From Silene latifolia (Eukaryota > Streptophyta > Magnoliopsida > Caryophyllales > Caryophyllaceae), in assembly GCF_048544455.1 (NCBI RefSeq), contig NC_133536.1:35792652-35856651 (forward strand): a DNA stretch of 64,000 nucleotides, in the 5' to 3' direction. The stretch's first letter is position 1. Every line of letters starts with the position of its first letter. Below are positions 47,002 through 58,767 of this stretch, one piece after another. The notes beneath the pieces are model-generated. The model ran no database searches. It worked only from the letters and a program-made list of their open reading frames with translations, and had not been told where the DNA came from. A program made the translations under genes and the position numbers.

Positions 47002-50000
47002 CTACAACTTAGGAACATGTTTAATTCCCATGAAATTAACATGCCCTACATTCTTATCATAATTCAACGGTTTGGTGAGAGGATCTGTGATGTTATCATC
47101 CGTCGCAATCTTGTCAATCACTATCTCTTCTTGCTCCACGTAATCACGGATCAGGTGAGCCTTCCGAAGTACATGTCTAGATTTGTTGCTAGACTTTGGC
47201 TCCTTAGCCTGGAAGATGGCACCTCTATTGTCACAATAGACGGTGATCGGGTCATTCGAACTAGGAACTACCGAAAGCCCTTGTAAGAATTGACGCATCC
47301 ATATCGCTTCCTTTCTTTGCCTCCGAGCGGCATAGTACTCGGATTCAGTAGTAGAATCTGCTACAACACTCTGTTTCGAACTCTTCCAGCTGACCGCAGC
47401 ACCATTAAGAGTGAAGACGAACCCGGACTGAGATTTTGAATCATCTCGTTCGGTTTGGAAGCTAGCATCTGTGTAACCGGTTGCGCATAGCTTAGTATCG
47501 CCTCCATAAGTCAGTACCCAATCCTTAGTCCTCCGTAGGTACTTGAGGATATTTTTGATCGCTATCCGTGTGTCTCACCGGAGTCTTTTTGTACCGACTC
47601 GTCATACTCAATGCATATGCCACGTCTGGACGTGTGCATATCATGGCATACATGATCGATCCTATTGCAGAAGCATAAGGAACACGACTCATGCGCTCAA
47701 TACCTTCAGGCATCGTGGGTGATCGAGACTTGCTCAATCGCATCCCGGTCGTCATAGGAAGGTTCCCCTTCTTGGAGTTGGTCTGAACCTCTCAAGAACC
47801 TTATCCAAATAAGACTCCTGACTAAGTGATAACGTCCGTCGTGATCTATCTCGGTAGATACGGATTCCCAAAATACGCTGTGCCTCACCCAGATCTTTCA
47901 TCTGGAAATGGTTCTTCAACCATTCTTTATCCGAAGATAGGAGAGGAATGTCATTCCCAATCAAGAGTATGTCATCGACATACAATATCAAGAATACAAT
48001 CTTGCTCCTACTCGACTTGATATATAAGCATGGTTCTTCGACCGATCGAGTGAAACCATACTCTTTTATCACTTGGTCGAAACGATGATTCCAACTTCGA
48101 GAAGCTTGCTTAAGTCCATAAATGGAACGCTTAAGCTTGCATACCTTCTTAGGATGTTTAGGATCTATGAAATCTTCGGGTTGCACCATGTACAACTCTT
48201 CCTCCAAATAACCGTTTAAGAAGGCGGTTTTCACATCCATTTGCCAAATCTCATAATCATGAAATGCGGCAATCGCTAAGATTATCCGAATGGAACGTAG
48301 CATGACTACAGGTGCAAAAATCTCATCATAATGCAATCCTTGCACTTGAGTGAAACCTTTTGCCACAAGTCGTGCCTTATAGATATCTGGTTGCGCGTCT
48401 ACAGAACGCTTTATTTTGTAAAGCCATTTGCACTGTAGAGGTTTTACCTTATTAGGTAAATCAACTAGATCCCATACGTTATTCTCATACATGGAGTCCA
48501 TCTCGGATTGCATGGCTTCGAGCCATAGCTTTGAGTCGGAACAGGCCATAACACCTTTATAGGTTGCGGGTTCATTACTTTCTAGAAGTAAAACGTCATT
48601 CTCCTCGACCATACCAATGTATCTGTCCGGAGGATGAGAGTCTCTACCCGACCTCCTAGGTTCCTCAGGAATATAAACCGTATCATCAGTTGGAGGTAGA
48701 GCTTCCTCCATCTGTTCCTCGGTTGTTGGTTCTGGAATCTCCGATAGCTCGAAGGTTCTATTACTCATTTTGTTCTCGAGAAATTCTTTCTCTAAGAACG
48801 TCGCACTAGCCGCAACAAAAACTCGATGTTCGGTAGGCGAGTAGAAGTAATGACCAAATGTTCCTTTTGGATAACCTATAAAGTATGTCTTGACCGATCG
48901 CGGGCCGAGCTTATCCTCGTGTCTCCACTTGACATAAGCCTCGCAGCCCCAAACCCGAATAAAGGACAAGTTAGGTACCGTTCCCTTCCACATTTCATAT
49001 GGAGTCTTGTCGACAGCTTTAGACGGACTTCGGTTAAGTATAAGAGCAGCTGACAAAAGAGCATAACCCAATAATGAATCAGGCACTACGGTGTGACTCA
49101 TCATGGATCGAACCATATCAAGTAAGGTTCGATTTCTCCATTCGGACACACCATTCAATTGAGGTGTTCCAGGTGGAGTTAACTGCAAAATGATTCCATA
49201 GTCTTTCAGGTGTTGATCAAACTCATTTGAAAGATACTCGCCACCCCGATCTGAACGGAGTGCTTTAATCTTTCTACCCAGTTGGTTATGTACCCTATTC
49301 TGGTATTCCTTGAATTTCTCAAAGGACTCACTTTTATGCTTCATTAAGTAGACATATCCGTATCTACTCAAATCGTCCGTGAAAGTGATAAAATATCTAT
49401 AGCCATCTCTAGCGGTAATTTACATAGGTCCACATACGTCCGTATGTATGAGTCCTAATAGGTCACTAGCGCGCATTCCAACACCTTTGAAGGAAATTCG
49501 AGTCATCTTGCCAATGAGACATGATTCACACGTGCCATATGCAGAAAATCCGAATGAGGGAATAGTCCCATTATCGACGAGTTTCTTTACGCGTTTCTCA
49601 TTTATGTGTCCCATTCGACAATGCCATAGATAGGTTTGATCTTTGTCACCAACCTTTAATTTCTTATTATTCATGTGTAATACTTCCGTGGTTTGATCTA
49701 AGATATTAATTCCATTCATGGAATTTGCTTTGCCATAAATCATTTCATTAAAAGAGAAATTACAACTATTATCCTTTATTGAAAATGTAAAACCGTCTTT
49801 AGCAAGTACGGAAACAGAAATAATGTTCTTAGATAAACTGGGTACATAGTAACAGTTATTTAAAGATAACTCAAAACCACTAGGGAGTTGGATTACATAT
49901 GTTCCCTTCGAGGCGTGACTACTCGTGCTCCATTCCCGACTCGCAGGTCCACATCACCTTTTTCGAGAGGTATGATGTTCTTTAGGCCCTGCAAATGATT

Positions 50001-50089
50001 ACACAGATGAGAACCACAACCAGTATCTAGTACCCAAGTTCCGAAACTTGCATGGTTAATCTCAATCAAATGAATATAAGATGACATAC
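47002..50089 (-). pseudogene. Copia pol: protease, integrase, reverse transcriptase, RNase H (frameshifted)
   Basis: Order on the minus strand: protease with WVLDTGCGSH near 50030-50000; a GAG-pre-integrase zinc site (WHCRMGH...CESCLIGKM, 49630-49500); the integrase core with the HTDVCGP Asp (about 49430), SDRGGEY Asp (about 49255) and SEWRNRTLLDMVRSMM Glu (about 49140); the Copia RT with QMDVKTAFLNG (about 48235) and the YVDDILLIG catalytic pair (about 47970); RNase H with YTDASF, ADSTTESEYYAA and TDPLTKPL (about 47480-47060). One in-frame stop at 49420-49422 and frameshifts near 50000-49750, 47755 and 47560 make it non-functional. Integrase precedes RT, which defines Copia. Confidence 0.92.
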
Positions 50090-51011
50090 CAACAGGAACG
50101 ACGCGGCCTGCCTTGATGTCCTCACGGTAGACGGGACAGTTCCTCCTCCAATGTCCAGTCTTGTGACAATGGTGGTATTCTATGTCACCACCCTTGCTCT
50201 TTGTCTTGCCCTGTGAGCCACTAGTCTCACCAGGCGCACTCTTACCGTTTCCTGGCTTCTTAAACTTTGGCTTACCTACAGCTAGGTCGCCAAGAACCTT
50301 GCCCTTACCTTTACTCTTGTTGTGAATCGTGAGAACATCCTGCTTCATGCTCCCACTCAATTTCATATCCTTCTCGGTCTGTACGAGAAGAGAGTGTAGC
50401 TCATGAGGACTCTTTTTCTAGTCATTCATGTAGTAGTTCGCCCTGAAAAGGGCAAAACCATCGTGAAGAGAATGAAGCATTCGGTCAATGACAATGCTCT
50501 CACTGATTCTACAATTCAAAGTGACTCCGGTTCTCGACATTCTCAATCATGTGAAGAATGTGTGGGCTAACCGGTTGGCCCTTCTGGAGTTTCGCATCAA
50601 AGAAGCGACAGGTATGCTCATATATGATGATTCTCGGTGCCTTTGAGAACTCATTAGTGAGCGTGGTGAAAATCTTGTTTGCACCTTGGGCAATGAAGCG
50701 TCTCTGCAAATTGGTTTCCATTGCAAAGATGAGTACGTTCTTTATCGCACCCGCTTCCATAACGAAATCACTATAAGCGAGTGACTCGTTGGCTCCTGCA
50801 TTTGGGCCTGGGTTGACCGGTATTGGCTCGATTAAATACCCGAGCTTACCGTCGCAATGGCGAGATTCTGTAGTGCCGCCTCCCAGTCCGCAAAGTTGGA
50901 CCCATCATTCTTCAGTCGCGTGGACTGATTCATTTGGTCCATGAATACTTTTAGCCAGGATGAACGATCTAGTGTGGCACTAGGCATTGGGATTGCGTTA
51001 TTTCCAGCCAT
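50090..51011 (-). pseudogene. Copia gag (frameshifted, altered zinc knuckle)
   Basis: The likely start is ATG 51009-51011 (MAGNNAIPMPSATLDRSSW). The N-terminal part encodes FADWEAALQNLAI, followed by a UBN2/gag-like section (IFTTLTNEFSKAPRIII, HTCRFFDAKLQKGQPVSPHI), a basic linker rich in Lys and Gly, and a zinc knuckle where the first Cys is Tyr (YHHCHKTGHWRRNC). At least two frameshifts separate the parts. The knuckle normally binds genomic RNA during packaging. Confidence 0.85.
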
Positions 51012-52167
51012 TTGTTGTAACAGTATTATTGATAATTAGCATGTTCTACACTGCGAAAGAAGAATAAAATAATAAGCATGCATCGTTTTTATTTTAAGTC
51101 TAATGAACTAATGTCATAACGCGAAGACTCAAAAAAATTTATAAAATTGACCTCCCTCAAGAATTATATAAATGACCCCAAGACTCAATTCTCTCAGAAA
51201 TTGATAAGCTAACTTTGTTAGCTAATTCTACCGTTAGAATTCCTGGTCGATAAATTTCTGTAAATTCTATCTTTAGTCCATCATAATCACGAGAAACTCT
51301 TCGGACTATGATGTTGAGGTAAACTAAGTCAACACAACTACTTACCCAACGTAGAAGGGGTCATATTAGGCCTACCGACGAAGAAGGGACTCATAGATGT
51401 TTGCCCTTATAAAGACTAATCTCAATTTCCATTTTAGAGGAAGATCCCATCAACTATTTTTAATTCATTTTAAGTGAACTATAATCTAGCATGCGAGAAT
51501 GATTTAAACTAAAGTGATGGCTTATAGACTGTGACATCTGCATGTCCATGAAAACTAACATACAACTATATGAGTCAATTTTCATGCATTTTAGTAGTAG
51601 GTGGTTTGGTTTTAGGCGGAATATGATGCAATTACTAGCATGTGAATGAAAAGCAATAAAATGAAAAACGTAAAAAAAAACAGTAAAAGTCCTAGTGTGG
51701 CCTATCCTATCAAAATGAACAATAAATACAAATTTGGAATCCATCCTTGGACCCGAGAAGCTTGTCTTGATGTTCCATCTTGATCCATGTAGCGGGAGTG
51801 AGCTTGAATCTTCATCTTTAGTCTTCTTTGAAATTACAATAATTAAAATTACGTAATTGACCTATTAATTACATTCTAATTTCAAAACCCAAAACTAAAA
51901 TAAAGGAGATTCGAGATCTCATAATTACATAAAAAATTATGTTTCATTCATTACGAAAACATAATTGACTAAGGCCACACTAAGTATTACAAATTACAAC
52001 CGATTGCAAAATTAAATACGTAAATAAAATTCATTCATTCGATTCATTCAACATAATTAAAAGCATCAACTAAAATAAATTAAACATACATAATACAATA
52101 AATTAATCAGGTTATTGTTTACATACAATTTTTATGAAAATCATCAAGATTAAAACCGTAGCCTAGT
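51012..52167 (-). other. Copia 5' leader between the primer-binding site and gag
   Basis: It is an AT-rich untranslated leader of about 1.15 kb. I see no structured element beyond the primer-binding site at its start. Confidence 0.6.
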
Positions 52168-52179
52168 GCTCTGATACCA
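52168..52179 (-). other. Copia primer-binding site (tRNA-iMet)
   Basis: The minus strand reads TGGTATCAGAGC two bases after the 5' LTR end, complementary to the 3' end of initiator tRNA-Met. Confidence 0.92.
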
Positions 52180-52181
52180 CT

Positions 52182-53162
52182 TGTAGGAAAATAATCTGTA
52201 TACTTCCCTTAAACTAGAAGGATTATAACGATTTAATAAAGATGATCTAAGGTCATAAAATAAAATACATAAACATAAGTAAAAAGATTTAGAATTAACC
52301 TTCGGTCCTAGCAAATATGGCCTAAGAACAATATCAAAATTGATATTCGCCTATTAGTTGCACCCAAGACGATCTGAGATATGCCCTTTGATTATGCTAG
52401 AAATCAATCTAAAATTTTCTGTAAAATTTAATTGTCTTTGTGTTCTTGTGATGTGAAAGAGGAGGCTAGGTCAAGAAAAATCATTAGGGTAGAAATAATT
52501 CTCTCCCTTTCTTTTATATAGACCGAATTACCAAATTAATTAGGAAAGATATTACTCTCCTAATATTCGGCCAATGTTGACCGAAATAAGGAATAAAATT
52601 TCCTTATTTTTGGTCTTTTCAAAAATATATAATATGTGTTGAATTGTCATCTAGTGAGGATTGAACCCATGACGTCTTGGTATGTGTACCCTTACTATTA
52701 CCACTATGACACATTCAACTTGTTGATATTAAATACAACTGATTATATTTAATTACGAATTAACAGATTAATTCGTCCAAACTAACCTTATATATATTTA
52801 ATTAAATATAACTTATTATATTTAATTTACGAATTGACAGTTAATTCGTCTAATCTTAATATTATTTAATTTTTATTAAATAATTATCTCATCAACACAT
52901 TGACTAACTTTTTAGTCATTTTGGGCATCAATGTAATTATATTTCTATAACCACATTTCTCAAACACGTCCTATAGGTGTGACCTTTAGGGACCAGTTGA
53001 TCACCGCCATCTGTATGATAATAACGTCAAACTTTCTAGCAAGCCAACCGTTATTAGGTAAACGTTAATCAACTGATTAAATATACGAAGTATACCCTTG
53101 TGAACCTGTAAGAGATTTACAAATGAAATCACACTAATTTGTGGAGGACACAAGCTCCAACA
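52182..53162 (-). repeat. 5' LTR of the Copia (981 bp)
   Basis: On the minus strand it runs TGTTGGAGCTTGTGTCC to ...TTATTTTCCTACA. It is the full-length LTR. The tract deleted from the 3' LTR includes an AT-rich CT-repeat leader around 52490-52550. Confidence 0.93.
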
Positions 53163-56054
53163 ATCTAGTACCAATATTTCTTGAATAACACCATAATAAA
53201 GGCATTTTCCCCAAATAGGCTTTTTATCTTTTGAAGTAGCAAAGTGCATTGCCTCAAATTCAGAACTCACACCACTATTTTGCATTGTGCTCAACTCATC
53301 TTGCTCGCGGGTGTAAAAAGTATATCCATTAATGGCAAAACTGTTGTAAGAGGTGACCCTGGCATTTGGACCTAAACCAAGACGTAGTAACCTAGGAGAG
53401 ATGTCATCACCAGTTTGATCAGTACACTCTAAGACAATATTCCTAAACCACTCTGCAAACGTCTTCGTATGCTCGTTCGCAATCCACTTCTCGGTCTTGT
53501 TTGAGTGATCGTATTTGAGCTCATCTTTGTGTTGTTGAATATAAGGTTGCACCTCATCTTCGTTGTTTAGCACATACGTGTGTGCTAAATGCAACATTTC
53601 ACGTGTCACAATTTTTTCAACCCGGCCCCTAATACCTTTTCCGGTCATCTAGTCACTATGACGATTCTTAGGAACGCCAATCAACTCCTCAGGGGAGAGA
53701 TGAGCGTAACATTATGAAAGAGCTTCGTCTAAAATAGCTCGTTCAGCAATACAACCTTCCGGACGATACCGATTAGATGTATAGTCTTTGTAGACTTTCA
53801 TCAATCTTTCGAAAGGATACTGGTATCTCAAGTACACGGGCCCAAGGTACAAAATCTCCCTAACCAAGTGAATGGTCAGATGAATCATGATAGTGAAGAA
53901 AGAGGGTGGAAAATACATTTCCAACTGACAAAGAGAGGTTACAACGAGGTCCTGCAATGAATCCGCGTCATCGGGATCGATGACTTTCTCGCATATGGAC
54001 TGGAAGAAGAGACAAAATCTAGTTATAGCATATCTTACCTTTTCAGGTAAAATTGAACGAATAGCCACAGGTAGTAATTGTTGCATCAAAGTGTGACAAT
54101 CGTGTGACTTTAACCCGGTGAGTTTTAGGTCTTGCATCGACACTAGGCTTTTGATGTTCGACGAATAACCATGTGGCACTATAATTCCATTCAAGCATGC
54201 ACATAACTCTTTTTTCTCATTCCGTGAAAGAGTATAAGCTGCTGGCGGTAAAAATGTACGATTACCTCTCTTCTGTGGTGCCAACTCTAGCCTAATACCC
54301 ATCATTTTCATATCTTCCCTAGCTGCGGTGTTATCCTTTGTTTTACCAGGAACATTCAGAAGGGTATTGATAATATTATCACAGACATTTTTCTCAATGT
54401 GCATGAAATCGAGGCAATGCCTCGACCTCCGTCGTCAGGCCAATATGGAAGTTTATCAAAAAATATGGATCTTTTCTTATACCCACGAGTAGACAATTTA
54501 GAGCCGCTCTTCTTCCAATAATCTATCTCAATATGCTTTACTTTCTGATAAACTTAATGCCCACTCAAAATTCTAGGAGGTTGACGAAGTTCTTGTCTTC
54601 CATTGAATGCTTTCTGCATCTTGCGATAACAATGGTCATGATACAAGAACCTCCTATTTCCCATATACACATACTTACGAGAAGACTTCAAGTATTCAGA
54701 CTCGATATCCTCCCCACACAATGGATAAGCCTCTTTCCCATGAACTGTGTGCCCAGAAAGGTCGCCATAAGCCGGATAGTCAGTTATTGTACACAATAAC
54801 ATCGCTCTCAAATTGAAAGTTTCGTTCTTATATGCATCAAATACTTCTATCCCACTATCCCACAACAATCGCAAATCATCTAGAAGAGGTTCCAAATATA
54901 CATCTATATCATTTCCAGGTTGTTTAGGGCCGGAAATTAACAACGACAACATCAAATACTTTCTTTTCATGCACACATATGGAGGTAAGTTATAAATAGC
55001 CAACACTACTGGCCAACTACTATGTTGGCTACTCATGTTTCCGAGTGGGTTCATTCCATCAGTGGACAGCTCTAGACGTAAGTTTCTAGGTTCATTGCCG
55101 AACTCGGGATACTTAGCGTCGAACGATTTCCATTGCTTACCATCTGCCGGGTGTCTTAGCTTTCCATCATTTATTCTTCATGTTTCATGCCAAGTTAACA
55201 TTGTTGCATCATCGGGATTCACATAAATCCTTATGACTCTTGGTATCAATGGAAAATACCACAACACCTTAGTCGGGATCCCTTCCTTATCCTTATAACG
55301 CCACTCCAAACATTTAGGGCAATTGGTTAAGTTTTGATATAATTTCCGATACAATATGCAATCATTTGGACATGCATGTTTTTTCTCATATTTCATACCC
55401 ACTCCTCTTATTAGTTTTTTCGCCTCATATGTCTTAACAGGTAGAACATTACCATCAGGAAGCAACTCCTTTATCAAGGCTAAAAAACTAGTGAAACACG
55501 TGTCACTCACCCCATTTGCCCCCTTGATATTATACAACTTCACCACAGCCGACATTTTTGTGAACTTACAACCAGGATACAGAGGTGCTTCAGACTCACA
55601 CAACTTCTCATACATGTTGTTAAGGTCATCCCAATTACTAGTGTCATCACCTACATCTTCAAAAGCAATGGACTCATCATCATTCTCTTCATTATCTATA
55701 GACCCAACATTCAACTTCTCTACTTCCAACTCTTCCAACTCAAAAACTCGCAAACACAGGATCATCGCTTAGCCTTTCGTGTACCTCAACATCATCTTCT
55801 TCAGAGTTATTCTCTTCCTCTAATGATTCCCCATGAAAAATCCAACGTGTATAGGATCGACTAAATCTCCACTTTTCTAGGTGTATTTTAACGTTCGGAA
55901 AAGCCATATAGCTAATATTACCACATCTTTCACAAGGACATGCAATACTAGAAGAACCTTTCAAATTGTTCGAAACGAATTCATAAAATTCAGCTAAACC
56001 ATCCTTGTAGGTGCGGTCACTCATATTTGCATCAATCATCCAAGTTCGAGTCAT
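53163..56054 (-). pseudogene. TNP2-like CACTA transposase (N-terminal and catalytic part)
   Basis: The likely start is ATG 56052-56054 (MTRTWMIDANMSDRTY), the transposase-associated N-terminal domain with SDRTYKDGLAEFYEFV and CPCERCGN. Then come the Transposase_21/TNP2 core (KKHACPNDCILYRKLY, KCLEWRYKDKEG, STDGMNPLGNMSSQHSSWP, HIEKNVCDNIINTLLN, LKSHDCHTLMQQLLP) and DUF4218 (QLEMYFPPSFFTIMIHLTIHL, PVYLRYQYPFERLMKVYKDY, EGCIAERAILDEAL). Lesions: a frame change near 55750 (possibly an intron), an in-frame TGA at 55178-55180, a frameshift near 54430, TAA 53712-53714, TAG 53649-53651 and the Copia insertion at 53162. The protein, which would cut CACTA ends, cannot be made here. Confidence 0.9.
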
Positions 56055-56389
56055 TATTCTACATTCGTAATAATAGGCAACTAATTCAGAAAATACAATA
56101 ATAGGCAAACAAATAAATGAAATTCAGGAAAGCAATTAAGCTAAATTATCAACAAATTAGATAATAACCCAAAAAATCCTATATCTATAAGCGTTGCTAA
56201 GAAACATAAATATACCTGATTGATAAACACGACGAGGGAGAGAAGACGGTGACAACAGTGACGGAGATGAAGACAGAGAGACGATCAGGGAGGAATGGAG
56301 GATGATATAGTAGCACTATTAGCTTGTGTTTGTGTTTTGTAGCGTATAGCAGAATAAAGCAATTTGTTGTTCTTAAGATTTTCATAACA

Positions 56390-56700
56390 TTAATAACAAC
56401 GGTTATTGACTCTACAACCGTTGTTAAAAAGTATTAAAAACGGGTTCTAATATAACCGTTGTGATTACTTTTCACTAATTTGGCGCCAAACCATTAACAA
56501 CGGTTAAAATTTAACCGTTGTTATTAGTTATTTCATTAACAACGGTTGTTCAAGTATGACCCATTGTTAAAACCAATAACAACGGTTAACAACACAGAAC
56601 CGTTGTAATTAAGTTTGGTAAAATTCGCGGAATCAATTCTACAACGTGTTTTGATGATTTTCATGAATAAGCGTTGTTAAAGGGCCGTTGTGGTTGCCTG
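56390..56700. repeat. CACTA right subterminal array (AACGG / CCGTT)
   Basis: AACAACGGTT, ACCGTTGTTA and similar inverted words recur about twelve times in 310 bp, directly upstream of the TNP2 gene and next to the terminal repeat at 56714. Confidence 0.8.
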
Positions 56701-56714
56701 TATTTGTAGTAGTG

Positions 56715-57503
56715 ATCGGTACCCATTTGATTGATAACGTGCTATGCGATCTAGGCGCTAGCGTGAGTGTCTTACCGTTGTCTCTGGCTAAGAGACTTGG
56801 TTTGACAAAGCTGAGTTGCACCAACATGACTGTCCAGATGGCCGACCGTAGCATATCACGGCCACTAGGTATAATAGAAGACATACCTGTTCAGATCGGG
56901 AGGTTCTTTATTCCCGTTGATTTCGTTGTCTTAGACATCCCCGAAGATGCACACACCCCTATTATTTTAGGGAGACCATTTTTATCTACTGCCCGTGCAG
57001 TAATAGACGTCGGGGGTAAGACTTTGATTTTTCAGGTAGGGGACGAGGAGCTGATATTCCATCAGTCTAAGTTTCGGAGGGCTCCCATGCAAGCTCACCC
57101 TTGCAATGCCCTCTCTTCTATTGATCCTATTATTGACACTCCAGATGAAAATTTGGAGTATTGTGTTGCTATTGTTACCTCTCCGCCTCAGATTGAGAGC
57201 AAAAAGGAGGAAAGTTCGTCTGTTTTCCTTGCTGCAGGTACAGATGAAAGCAATGAAGGAGCTGTCAAAGGACATTGTGCAATTAATGTCAATCAAATTG
57301 GAAGTGAGGATGCTAAAGACGGTGATAAAGGAGCAAAGATGAGGAAGGTTCGTGCATATGTGGATGTGAACTATTCCCCTCCTAGAGAATTAAATGACTC
57401 AAATTCAAGCTCATGGAAGCTGAGGAGGACAATCAATGTTGCTGAGATGACGTCCTCCAGTCAGGAGCCCTCCAAGGGGCTATTGAATTGCATTGGAAAG
57501 TGA
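56715..57503 (+). CDS. Aspartic protease of the Athila-like element (right of the CACTA)
   Basis: The frame resumes immediately after the CACTA: IGTHLIDNVLCDLGASVSVL with the DLGA active-site motif at about 56750, then VLDIPEDAHTPIILGRPFLS and IDVGGKTLIF, the retropepsin-like fold of Gypsy elements that matures Gag. It runs open for about 260 residues, with a charged tail, to TGA 57501-57503. In a coding Athila an RT would follow; here the sequence turns into a non-coding tract. Confidence 0.86.
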   Translation: MGTHLIDNVLCDLGASVSVLPLSLAKRLGLTKLSCTNMTVQMADRSISRPLGIIEDIPVQIGRFFIPVDFVVLDIPEDAHTPIILGRPFLSTARAVIDVGGKTLIFQVGDEELIFHQSKFRRAPMQAHPCNALSSIDPIIDTPDENLEYCVAIVTSPPQIESKKEESSSVFLAAGTDESNEGAVKGHCAINVNQIGSEDAKDGDKGAKMRKVRAYVDVNYSPPRELNDSNSSSWKLRRTINVAEMTSSSQEPSKGLLNCIGK

Positions 57504-57750
57504 GCGGGGAAATACCCCGTGTAACACCTTGTAAAAACAATTTTTGAATTTTTGTTGAATTTCTTTTATTGCTTTTAATTAGGACAATTAGATTTTAGAC
57601 AGTTTTTAGCATATATTTAAGACTATAGACTGTTCCTTAGCGTATTTGGTATTTTGGGATATTTTTGCACGTGTTTTTATGCAGGTTTGACGAATTTTTA
57701 CGCATTTCAAGGAAGAAATGACGAAATAAAGAGCTTACGCGAGAAAAAGA

Positions 57751-57927
57751 ACTCGATCGAGTACTTTTTGTACTCGATCGAGTGGATTCTGGTCGATCGA
57801 GTGACCCTATTCTAGTCGACCGAGTAAAGCATATAAGGGGCGTTCTCGACCGAGTAGAATTCTACTCGATCGAGTAGGTGAAGCATCAAAGTCCTCGATC
57901 GAGTAGTTTTAAACCACTCGATCGAGT
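57751..57927 (+). repeat. Phased palindrome array upstream of the ORF-1-like gene
   Basis: Eight 12-mers start at 57751, 57772, 57791, 57814, 57844, 57864, 57893 and 57916, spaced 21, 19, 23, 30, 20, 29 and 23 bp. Variants include CTCGACCGAG. Confidence 0.88.
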
Positions 57928-58345
57928 GAATTCGCAGAGGACATAGGGAGTTTTCCTTTAAACTCCTTTATTTTTGTTTCTAATTCATTTTCCCCAATTC
58001 TTCTCGTCATCCCCTTCCAATTGGGATCAAAACTCCCCCAAATCCCCATTATTCTTGCCCATTCACCAAATCCTTCACCTACAATTTGTTGCTTGCTAAT
58101 TAATCTTTCAAAACCCTCTATTTTCCCCCTGATTTATGCTCGTTTTCACGGTTTTAAAGCGGGGTTAGGGTTCGCGGTTTCTGATCAAAAAATCGCCTCT
58201 TTTGCTTGTTAATTGAAGATTAATTGCAATTTGTAGGTTTCTTCTCTTCAAGTAAGTGATTTCTTCACCTGATTGCATTTCAATTCATTTAATTTTGCAT
58301 TTTTCTGAGGTAATTTGAAATTAGGGTTTCGAAATTGTTGGTTTA

Positions 58346-58657
58346 GTCGAATTTTTCGACTTTAATTGTCTCTGTTTGCCCTCTTTTGTCTTACTTGATG
58401 ATCAATCCCTTTTCCTCATTGCTTTAACATGCTTAAACTCGAATTTTACGCAAAATTTGCGATATGGGTTCAGGACAGTCGAAATTTTCGACTGTCATCT
58501 TGGTTCTTGTTGCTGTAATTTGCCTAGTTAACTTCATTGTTGCTTAATTGCTGCTGTTGTTGACTGCTATCCCGCCCCTATCGCCGTTTGCTTGTTGTTA
58601 TTCGAAAATTTTGAGGAATTGCTGGGAATTTTGTGTTGTAGGTCGAAATTTTTCGAC
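58346..58657 (+). repeat. Three GTCGAAATTTTCGAC-type palindromes
   Basis: Copies are at 58346-58360, 58478-58492 and 58642-58657, each 15-16 bp and nearly perfect inverted repeats, in the 420 bp before the ORF-1-like start. Confidence 0.8.
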
Positions 58658-58767
58658 TGGTAGGGGAGTTTTCAGGTTCATCAGGCTGTTATCATGCTGG
58701 TTTTCCTGCTATTTAGCCACTGTTAGCCGCTGTTTTTCTTATCATATCCCCTGCCCTTGTTTACAGG

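Larger units (their letters stand above)
45463..53162 (-). mobile_element. Copia LTR retrotransposon, 7.7 kb, TSD ATCTA
   Basis: The 5' LTR is 52182-53162 and the 3' LTR 45463-46211. ATCTA is duplicated exactly at 45458-45462 and 53163-53167. The initiator tRNA-Met primer-binding site on the minus strand is TGGTATCAGAGC (52168-52179), and the polypurine tract CAAGTGGGAGTT abuts the 3' LTR. Gag-pol runs from 51011 to about 47002 with several frameshifts. The LTRs differ by a handful of bases outside one 232-bp deletion, so the insertion is recent. It disrupts the TNP2 gene. Confidence 0.96.
39127..56714 (-). mobile_element. CACTA (En/Spm) DNA transposon, 17.6 kb including a Copia of 7.7 kb
   Basis: The termini are CACTACTACAGATACAGGC at 39127 and the inverse of CACTACTACAAATACAGGC at 56714, 19 bp with one mismatch. 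The 3-bp duplication is ATG (39124-39126) and ATC (56715-56717), differing in one base. Removing the element restores an open protease frame, so the borders are firm. It carries AACGG/CCGTT subterminal arrays, a TNP2 transposase gene (45038-56054, split) and a DUF8039/Ulp1-like gene (39952-43963), both on the minus strand. Without the Copia it is about 9.9 kb. Confidence 0.92.
57504..58767 (+). other. Leader between protease and ORF-1-like gene, with two palindrome sets
   Basis: It contains the ACTCGATCGAGT array at 57751-57927 and three GTCGAAWTTTTCGAC palindromes at 58346, 58478 and 58642. A TATAAG word is at 57832. No reverse transcriptase motif is present in any frame. Confidence 0.7.

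Noticed and set aside
58494..58760. Short ORFs upstream of the ORF-1-like ATG
   Set aside because: Different frames, no similarity, and the region is the palindrome-bearing leader.
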